Assembly (NCBI RefSeq): GCF_037996825.1
Contig: NZ_JBBNAC010000001.1
Coordinates: 1,674,001-1,738,000, forward strand
From: Bdellovibrio sp. BCCA
Lineage (GTDB): Bacteria > Bdellovibrionota > Bdellovibrionia > Bdellovibrionales > Bdellovibrionaceae
Reading direction: 5' to 3'
Length of the DNA: 64,000 nt
The notes beneath the pieces were generated by a model. It was not told where the DNA came from. It worked only from the letters and a program-made list of their open reading frames with translations, and did not search any database. Made by a program: the position numbers and the translations under genes. Below are positions 58,509 to 64,000 of the stretch, in pieces (the stretch's first letter is position 1; the number at the start of each line of letters is the position of its first letter).

Positions 58509-58931
58509 TTATTTACAGAGCACTTCAATCCAACGAAGGGCTTCTTCGGCGCGAGCACTGAGTTTTGCGCCTTCTTCTTTGCCGTGACCGGCTTGACTGC
58601 GCACGGTGAGTTCTTTTTTATCACACTCTTTCTCGGTGACTTTATTTAAAGCGGATAATTCAAAGGCAGGCTCTAAAGTATAATACAAGGTAGAGACTTC
58701 TTGCTCTTGATCCGTACCTTCATCAGGATTTTTCTTCTCGTATTCTTTCAAAGTAGTCTCAAAGGATTTCTTTAAGTCTTTAAGGTAAGAAGCTTTCTTT
58801 GAAAACGTTTTTTCTTTCAGTGCTTTTTGGTAAGCAGTTTCTGATTCCTTATAGAAATCATCCGCTTTTTTCAAGTCTGCATAGGAGATCGAAAAAGCGA
58901 GAAGGCTTAAGGCAAAGACTACTGCACGCAT
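58509..58931 (-). CDS. Small secreted helical protein of unknown function
   Basis: 140 residues. Signal peptide MRAVVFALSLLAFSISYA. The mature part is lysine/glutamate-rich and helical (coiled-coil-like FYKESETAYQKALKEKTFSKKASYLKDLKKSFETTLKEY), with cysteines KECDKK and VLCK. No family recognised. Its ATG overlaps the end of the transglycosylase-like gene by 13 bp, so the two are coupled. Confidence 0.6.
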   Translation of the reverse strand: MRAVVFALSLLAFSISYADLKKADDFYKESETAYQKALKEKTFSKKASYLKDLKKSFETTLKEYEKKNPDEGTDQEQEVSTLYYTLEPAFELSALNKVTEKECDKKELTVRSQAGHGKEEGAKLSARAEEALRWIEVLCK

Positions 58932-60049
58932 GTATCGCCTCGCTTGTCTGCATCCGTGATGTTTTGTTTCATCACCGGAAGAAGTTCTTCTGCAAACTTT
59001 TCTTCTGTTTGTCTTACATAGGCATTGGCTTTGATGATTTTATTCTTAACTTCGGCTGCGCTCATATTGTTATTTAAGCGAAGACGGTCAATCAAAGCCT
59101 TTGCGCCTGCCGGACCGTCGGGACCATAAGCTGCCAATGTTAAATAGTTCAGCGTCTCGCTGTTGCTCGCAAACTTCGTCGAGCGTCTTTCAACACTGGG
59201 TTTGATGATGTTATCGCGCACGTGAACGTAGTAGCCCATAGAATAGATTAAATTTCGTGCAATACCATCACCTGGACGAATCCAGTCGCAGTAATTCTTA
59301 GGGGAGCCAGGGGACGGTGGAGGTGATTTTAAATCTTCGCGAAGAATTTCTTTAAACGGTGTGCAGGCCGGATTTGAACTGTCCATAAGTGACTCAAGAA
59401 TATGAAAGCCGTTACCTTCCACAAACTTTTTCCCTTTGTAGTAACCGGCAATTTCATTCACAGGATCGGACGTTAACTGGCCGATTCCTTTTCCTCCTGA
59501 ATAGGCGAGATAAAAGTTAAAGGCCGTCTCGTTATTAAATTTTTTAAGTACAATGCGGGGATCGATCGGCACTCGTCCTGTAGACATGCAGCTGATGGCT
59601 TGGTTGACGGCAAAGTGCAGGAAGTCGACAGTCTTTTGATTAAGGCATGGCATGCTGGCGCCGGCATTTTCAAATTTCTTTTTAGTATCGCCGTCGCAGC
59701 TATAACCTTGATTGCCGGGTTCGCGTTGCAGGGAGGCTTCGATGCAATCTTTTTTGATCTGCTTCACCTTGGTGCCTTGAGCAAGGATAGCGCCTAAATT
59801 GTAGATGTCATTCTTGATTCCGGGAGCATAGTCGGAAGCTGCGCACACTCTTGCTGGAGCCAGTGAGTTGCGGTAGCGAAGAAACGCACGGGTTAAAGGA
59901 TCACGAGCCGCATCCATGGACTTATTAATATCCTGGTTTTGCGCGCCTTTTTTTTCACTTTTATCATTCACGCAAAGATACTGAGCAGAGCTGATCCCTG
60001 GAAGAATGAACAATGTACTAAAAATAAGAATTGATAAGAACTGTCTCAC
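58919..60049 (-). CDS. Secreted lytic-transglycosylase-like protein
   Basis: 376 residues from GTG 60049. Signal peptide to about SSA-QY (residue 22). A catalytic-like Glu (E174, KFNNETAF) is followed by SGGKGIGQLTSD (185-195), echoing the E...G-x-x-Q pattern of SLT lysozyme-fold enzymes. Ten or more cysteines suggest disulfides. It may cut murein glycan strands in the periplasm. Overall sequence is unlike standard Slt/MltC, so this is a fold-level guess. Followed by the small helical protein. Confidence 0.6.
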   Translation of the reverse strand: MRQFLSILIFSTLFILPGISSAQYLCVNDKSEKKGAQNQDINKSMDAARDPLTRAFLRYRNSLAPARVCAASDYAPGIKNDIYNLGAILAQGTKVKQIKKDCIEASLQREPGNQGYSCDGDTKKKFENAGASMPCLNQKTVDFLHFAVNQAISCMSTGRVPIDPRIVLKKFNNETAFNFYLAYSGGKGIGQLTSDPVNEIAGYYKGKKFVEGNGFHILESLMDSSNPACTPFKEILREDLKSPPPSPGSPKNYCDWIRPGDGIARNLIYSMGYYVHVRDNIIKPSVERRSTKFASNSETLNYLTLAAYGPDGPAGAKALIDRLRLNNNMSAAEVKNKIIKANAYVRQTEEKFAEELLPVMKQNITDADKRGDTCVQ

Positions 60050-60162
60050 CTTGGTCTTATCGGTGAGATCAGCCAGAGATTAAGGAAGATCTTTGGAAAA
60101 TCCAAAACCAAGGTCTGGATCACCTGTAAAAAGTGATCCACCAAATTTATCATATGTGAATT

Positions 60163-61437
60163 TTATTTTACAACGTAGTCTTTCCAACGACTGAGTAAGA
60201 CGGGAGTGAGTTGCGTGTAGCAAACAGTTCCTTCCGTAGCTGTTTCCTTACGAAGGATTTGTGCTTCGCGACCTAAATCAAAAATCTTATACTCTTCAGC
60301 GCGCGGGAAGTAGAGCTGAACATCCGTTTGCATTTCGCTCACAGTGGCGGCCATGAGTTTCTTTAACTGCTCCATGCCTTGTCCGGTTAAAGCGCTGACG
60401 AAAACTCTGGGATAGTGTTTCACTCTAAATTGACGTTCTAAAGGTGCGACATCGCACTTGTTATAAACGTGGATGATCTTTTTATCAGACCAATTGAATT
60501 CTTTAATCAAAGCTTCAACGACTTCCACTTGTCTTTCCATATTAGGTGAAGACAAATCGATCACGTGCAAAAGAACATCGGCCTCAGAGGATTCTTCAAG
60601 TGTTGCTTTAAAGGCTTCAATCAACTGAGTTGGAAGTTTGCGGATAAATCCAACCGTATCTGTGACAACGGCAGGTGGTCCATCTGGTAAAAAGATCTTA
60701 CGAGTCGTTGGATCCAAAGTCGCAAAGACTTGGTTCTTTGTCATGACTTGCGCACCCGTAAGGCGATTTAAGATCGAGCTCTTTCCAGAGTTGGTATAGC
60801 CAATCAAGGCAAAGGACGGAATTTCATGACGTTTTCTGGATTGTCTGTGTTGCGCGCGGTTTTGACGAACGCCTTCAAGCTTTTTCTTAATTAAAGCGAC
60901 TCTTTCGCGAATACGACGGCGGTCATTTTCAAGAGCGGTTTCACCGGGACCTCGGGTTCCGATGCCACCACCTTGACGAGAAAGAGACTCCAACCACGCA
61001 CCGACCATGCGAGGCATTTGATCGAGCAACTGTGCAAGTTCTACTTGAAGTTTTCCTTCAAAGGTTTGAGCTCTTTGCGCGAAAATATCGAGGATCAATT
61101 GATTGCGATCGACAACTCGGGCCTTCACGATCTGCGCTAAGTTTCTTTGTTGAACTCCGGAAAGCTGATGGTCCATGACCACGATGTTGGCGCCGCTATC
61201 GCGGACCATTTCGGCGACTTCCTCGACCTTTCCTGTTCCAATAAGAGTTGCGGGATTCCATTGCGGCAGCACTTGAATCAAAGAACCAACGACTTCGCCT
61301 CCGGCTGCGGAGACAAGCTCTTCAAGTTCCAATAAATTTTCTTTGATTTCGCTGAGAGGTTCGGATTTCAATCCGACACCGATGACAATGGCTCTGTCTT
61401 GCTGAGTGACGTGGGCTTGATTAGTCAATTCGAACAA
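60163..61437 (-). CDS. hflX: HflX, ribosome-associated GTPase
   Basis: 424 residues. N-terminal HflX domain (SAGGEVVGSLIQVLPQWNPATLIGTGKVEEV), the RGPGETALENDRRRIRERVALIKKKLE linker, and G domain: GYTNSGKSSILNRL (G1), DTVGFIRKLPTQLIEAF (G3), NKCD (G4) and SALTGQG (G5). It splits and rescues stalled ribosomes. Single gene between chrA and the transglycosylase-like gene; inverted repeat TGGATCAC/GTGATCCA follows at 60116-60140. Confidence 0.96.
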   Translation of the reverse strand: MFELTNQAHVTQQDRAIVIGVGLKSEPLSEIKENLLELEELVSAAGGEVVGSLIQVLPQWNPATLIGTGKVEEVAEMVRDSGANIVVMDHQLSGVQQRNLAQIVKARVVDRNQLILDIFAQRAQTFEGKLQVELAQLLDQMPRMVGAWLESLSRQGGGIGTRGPGETALENDRRRIRERVALIKKKLEGVRQNRAQHRQSRKRHEIPSFALIGYTNSGKSSILNRLTGAQVMTKNQVFATLDPTTRKIFLPDGPPAVVTDTVGFIRKLPTQLIEAFKATLEESSEADVLLHVIDLSSPNMERQVEVVEALIKEFNWSDKKIIHVYNKCDVAPLERQFRVKHYPRVFVSALTGQGMEQLKKLMAATVSEMQTDVQLYFPRAEEYKIFDLGREAQILRKETATEGTVCYTQLTPVLLSRWKDYVVK

Positions 61438-61485
61438 TCCTCCCTTACAGACTTAAGGTTAGCACGCTTGGGGTTTGGGTCAAAG

Positions 61486-62586
61486 TTAAATTTTTGTCGA
61501 GATCAGTGATATAAGTCCGCCTACCAAAATCAAGACAGCCGTGGGAATTCGCGCTTTCAGAATAAGAATGAGCGAGACAATGAAGAGCGCAATTCCTATC
61601 CAGGAGAAAACGATAGACTCTCCAAAAGTCCAGATAGTTGAAAGCAACAATCCCAAAGATCCTGCGACGACCCCAGCAAGAATGGCGCGAAACTTCGGTG
61701 AAGAATTGAGCTTTGCATAAAGCGGAATGCTTAAAGCAACAAACAAGAAAGCTGGTAAAAAAATTCCCAATGTTGCGACAACGGCTCCCGGAAATCCATG
61801 CATCAGGTAGCCAATAAAACTAGCCGTTGTAAAGACGGGCCCCGGAGTGAATTGACCGACTGAGATGGCATCAAAAAGCTGCGCCTCTGTGAGCCACGCG
61901 CGATTTTGCACGAACTCCGTTTGCAGAAAACTTAAAAGAACGTAACCACTTCCAAATAATAACGAACCGATTTTAAAAAAGACCCAAAACAAAGATCCCA
62001 ATTCGTTTTTTTGCAATAGAAAGCGGCCCGTGATGAAAAGAGCCATCAGTCCGCACGTCATAAGAATTAAAACTTCAGAGGAGCCGCGAGCTTTCAAATA
62101 AACACTGGCGACGAAAACAAAAAGAAGAACGACGTTTTGTTTCTGGGTCCAGAAATCTTTTTGCAAAACCTCATTGAATTTTTGAATGCGCAAAAAACTT
62201 TTAAAAAACCTTTCAAAGGCAAAGACAATCACAGCCAAAACTACGGCCTTTGCACCTAAAAGAAAATCATGTACAACAGGAAGGCTTGCGTACTGCGTGT
62301 AAAAGTACGACACGGCAGTCACAATCAAAAAAGCGGGGAGAATAAAACTAATTCCCGCAAACCAAAATCCCCACCATCCGGCTTGTTGATAGCCAATATG
62401 AATCGCAAGCTCTGTCGAGTTTGGACCGGGGATAATATTTGTGAGTGCGATAAGGTCTAAGAATTTTTCACGAGAAAGCCATTTGCGGCGATGGACGAAT
62501 TCTTCCTCCATCATGGCAATATGAGCTGCGGGGCCACCAAATGAAGTGGCCCCGAGTTTAAAAAACAACCAGATTAAATTAACCAC
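61486..62586 (-). CDS. chrA: Chromate transporter family protein (ChrA, two-domain)
   Basis: 366 residues: two CHR repeats. The first begins [35 protein letters not shown] with [13 protein letters not shown]; the second has [31 protein letters not shown] and [16 protein letters not shown]. About 10 membrane helices. ChrA proteins expel chromate; the natural substrate here is unknown. Start overlaps the end of the malic enzyme gene by 8 bp, so it is co-transcribed. Confidence 0.92.
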   Translation of the reverse strand: MVNLIWLFFKLGATSFGGPAAHIAMMEEEFVHRRKWLSREKFLDLIALTNIIPGPNSTELAIHIGYQQAGWWGFWFAGISFILPAFLIVTAVSYFYTQYASLPVVHDFLLGAKAVVLAVIVFAFERFFKSFLRIQKFNEVLQKDFWTQKQNVVLLFVFVASVYLKARGSSEVLILMTCGLMALFITGRFLLQKNELGSLFWVFFKIGSLLFGSGYVLLSFLQTEFVQNRAWLTEAQLFDAISVGQFTPGPVFTTASFIGYLMHGFPGAVVATLGIFLPAFLFVALSIPLYAKLNSSPKFRAILAGVVAGSLGLLLSTIWTFGESIVFSWIGIALFIVSLILILKARIPTAVLILVGGLISLISTKI

Positions 62587-64000
62587 GCGCCTTCAGAACA
62601 TCTTTGATGAACTGAGCTTCAAGAGCCGTGAACACAACAGAGTTCACAATGCCATCCACAGTCGTTGTTCTTTGCAGAACGTTGGCTGATCTGCGAACAC
62701 CCATCAAGAAAGGTCCAATCACTTCTACTTTGCCGATTTGTTGGATCAGTTTGTAAGTAATGTTGGAAGATTCCAAGTTCGGGAACACAAGAACGTTGGC
62801 GCCGCCTTTAAGTTCTGAGAATGGGAAAAGTCTTTCCATGATCTCAGGATTCACAGCTGTGTCCGCTTGCATGTCTCCATCGACAATAAGGCCGGGGTGC
62901 AACTTTTTAACTATCTCTGCGGCACGCTTCATCTTCGCTGGAGTTTCTCCGGAACCGCTGAAGTTGGAGTAGCTAAGCATCGCCACACGTGGTTGGATGC
63001 CGAAGTACTCGACGATTTTTGCGGCTTGCAATGCGATTTGCGCGCACTGTTCTGCCGTTGGATTAAAGTTCACAGTCGTATCCGAAAGAACCAAGAACTT
63101 GTCCTCAAGAAGAATGAAGTTCAAGCCCGCAGGAACACCGTTTTGATAAATACCGATCGTTTGCAAGATAGGGCGAACGGCGTCAGCGTAATTGATGGAT
63201 GATCCTGTCACCATGCCATCCGCATCACCCATATGAACCATCATCGCCGCAAAATAGTTCGGCTCAGCCATGAGGCGCTCGGCCTCACGCAAGTTCACAC
63301 CTTTACGTTGGCGTAAAGCATAGAGTTTCTCTACGAATGAATAGTACTTCGGATAACTTGAAGGATGAATGATAGGTACGTCTTTCAAAGCCGGAATATC
63401 CAAAGCGTTGATTTTTTCTTTCACGCGCTCTGGATAACCCAATAAGATCGGTTGGCAGATTTTTTCTTCAACCAATGTTGCCAGGGCTTTCAAAATTTTT
63501 GTGCTCGTTCCCTCTGGGAAAACGATTCTTGGAAGTTCGCCGCCGTTAGCTACCGCATTTTGGTGAACGCGGTTGATCGCAGAACGGATGAAAACTTTTG
63601 AAGGTCCTTGAAGAGCTTCCAAAGTGTCACGGTAAGAATCCCAGTCTTCGATTTTTTTCGTCGCAACGCCTGAGTCCATCGCCGCTTTTGCAACAGCCGG
63701 AGCCACCCACATCAAGACACGTGTATCGAATGGTTTTGGAATCAAATACTCACGACCAAATTTAAAGCTCTTACCACCGTAAGTCGCAGATACTTTTTCA
63801 GGGACCTCTTCACGAGCGAGTTTTGCCAAAGCGTGAACGGCCGCGAGCTTCATCTCTTCGTTGATTTGCGTTGAACGCGTGTCCAAAGCACCACGGAAGA
63901 TAGAGGGGAAGCCCAAAACGTTATTCACTTGGTTTGGATAATCTGAACGGCCTGTCGCGATGATGGCATCCGGACGGGCGGCACGCGCTTTGTCCGGAGT
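62579..64000 (-). CDS. maeB: Malic enzyme-phosphotransacetylase fusion (MaeB), partial
   Basis: The frame continues past the right edge; 473 codons are present. Near the edge [22 protein letters not shown] is the NAD(P)-binding end of the malic enzyme domain. From about 150 residues later the phosphotransacetylase-like domain: [55 protein letters not shown] and [20 protein letters not shown]. It decarboxylates malate to pyruvate; the PTA-like part is regulatory in known MaeB enzymes. No start codon is inside the window. Confidence 0.95.
   Translation of the reverse strand, partial: TPDKARAARPDAIIATGRSDYPNQVNNVLGFPSIFRGALDTRSTQINEEMKLAAVHALAKLAREEVPEKVSATYGGKSFKFGREYLIPKPFDTRVLMWVAPAVAKAAMDSGVATKKIEDWDSYRDTLEALQGPSKVFIRSAINRVHQNAVANGGELPRIVFPEGTSTKILKALATLVEEKICQPILLGYPERVKEKINALDIPALKDVPIIHPSSYPKYYSFVEKLYALRQRKGVNLREAERLMAEPNYFAAMMVHMGDADGMVTGSSINYADAVRPILQTIGIYQNGVPAGLNFILLEDKFLVLSDTTVNFNPTAEQCAQIALQAAKIVEYFGIQPRVAMLSYSNFSGSGETPAKMKRAAEIVKKLHPGLIVDGDMQADTAVNPEIMERLFPFSELKGGANVLVFPNLESSNITYKLIQQIGKVEVIGPFLMGVRRSANVLQRTTTVDGIVNSVVFTALEAQFIKDVLKARG

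Noticed and set aside
60057-60083. ACCGATAA upstream of the transglycosylase-like gene
   Set aside because: Weak -35 and it would place the transcription start almost on the start codon.
1-64000. CRISPR array, insertion sequence, prophage or rRNA
   Set aside because: No regularly spaced repeats, transposase, phage structural genes or rRNA sequence seen anywhere in the window.

Overview
The window reads as chromosomal DNA of a Bdellovibrio-like predatory bacterium (Bdellovibrionota). This is inferred from gene content. A 308-residue HD-GYP protein carries GAGP in place of GYP, as I recall for Bdellovibrio Bd1817. There are many secreted murein and nucleic-acid enzymes, a kynurenine-type dioxygenase, a secreted DUF1524 nuclease and an HNH nuclease of a kind common in the genus. 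Base composition is moderate, with no prophage, IS element or CRISPR array visible. Genes are tightly packed on both strands, with many 1-8 bp overlaps.

Layout. 1-4.0 kb: end of the kdp potassium operon (kdpB end, kdpC, kdpD, kdpE). 4.0-7.7 kb: chalcone-isomerase-like secreted protein, an eroded HD-GYP protein, a small barrel protein, RidA and a DUF218 protein. 7.7-11.5 kb: an Mla-type lipid transport operon (mlaE, a strongly degenerate mlaF, mlaD) and a LolC/E-like permease. 11.5-17.8 kb: cell-wall and lysine block (dapD, an M14 amidase, lysA, ddl, murI) with an IMPDH/GMP-reductase family gene. 17.8-27.8 kb: mixed accessory genes, each with local regulators (TetR beside a ClpP, MarR with twin operators), tRNA-Leu(UAA), a pseudouridine synthase and secreted proteins. 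27.9-33.1 kb: tetR-tolC-RND efflux operon with no adaptor gene. 33.1-41.4 kb: SelO, MerC-domain protein, L,D-transpeptidase, HiPIP, FadD, a proline-rich lipoprotein, Bcp and a short threonyl-tRNA synthetase. 41.4-45.8 kb: amino-acid catabolic operon (creatininase family, arginase fold, threonine-aldolase family, kynA). 45.8-49.9 kb: barrel protein, HD-GYP protein divergent from an HPt-like protein, and BON and glycine-zipper stress proteins. 49.9-54.5 kb: queG, cca, RDD protein, a 688-bp gap with strong hairpins, HNH nuclease. 54.6-58.5 kb: cheY-cheX-HD-GYP-like operon behind a sigma-28-like promoter, a LuxR-type HTH protein and a thioesterase. 58.5-64 kb: secreted transglycosylase-like protein, hflX, chrA and the malic enzyme-phosphotransacetylase fusion, which is cut by the right edge.

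The most interesting theme is a set of signalling proteins spread over 50 kb. Three HD-GYP-like proteins share an N-terminal module but have lost different metal-site residues. One HPt-fold protein has Asp where the phospho-His should be and ends in a FliM/CheZ-like CheY-binding sequence. A cheY-cheX pair is preceded by a flagellar sigma-factor promoter. Together these suggest a chemotaxis/motility control layer built partly from catalytically altered proteins. Other points of interest are the Mla ATPase with nearly every catalytic motif changed, the efflux operon without an adaptor, the ThrRS lacking its editing domain, and several clear palindromic operators.
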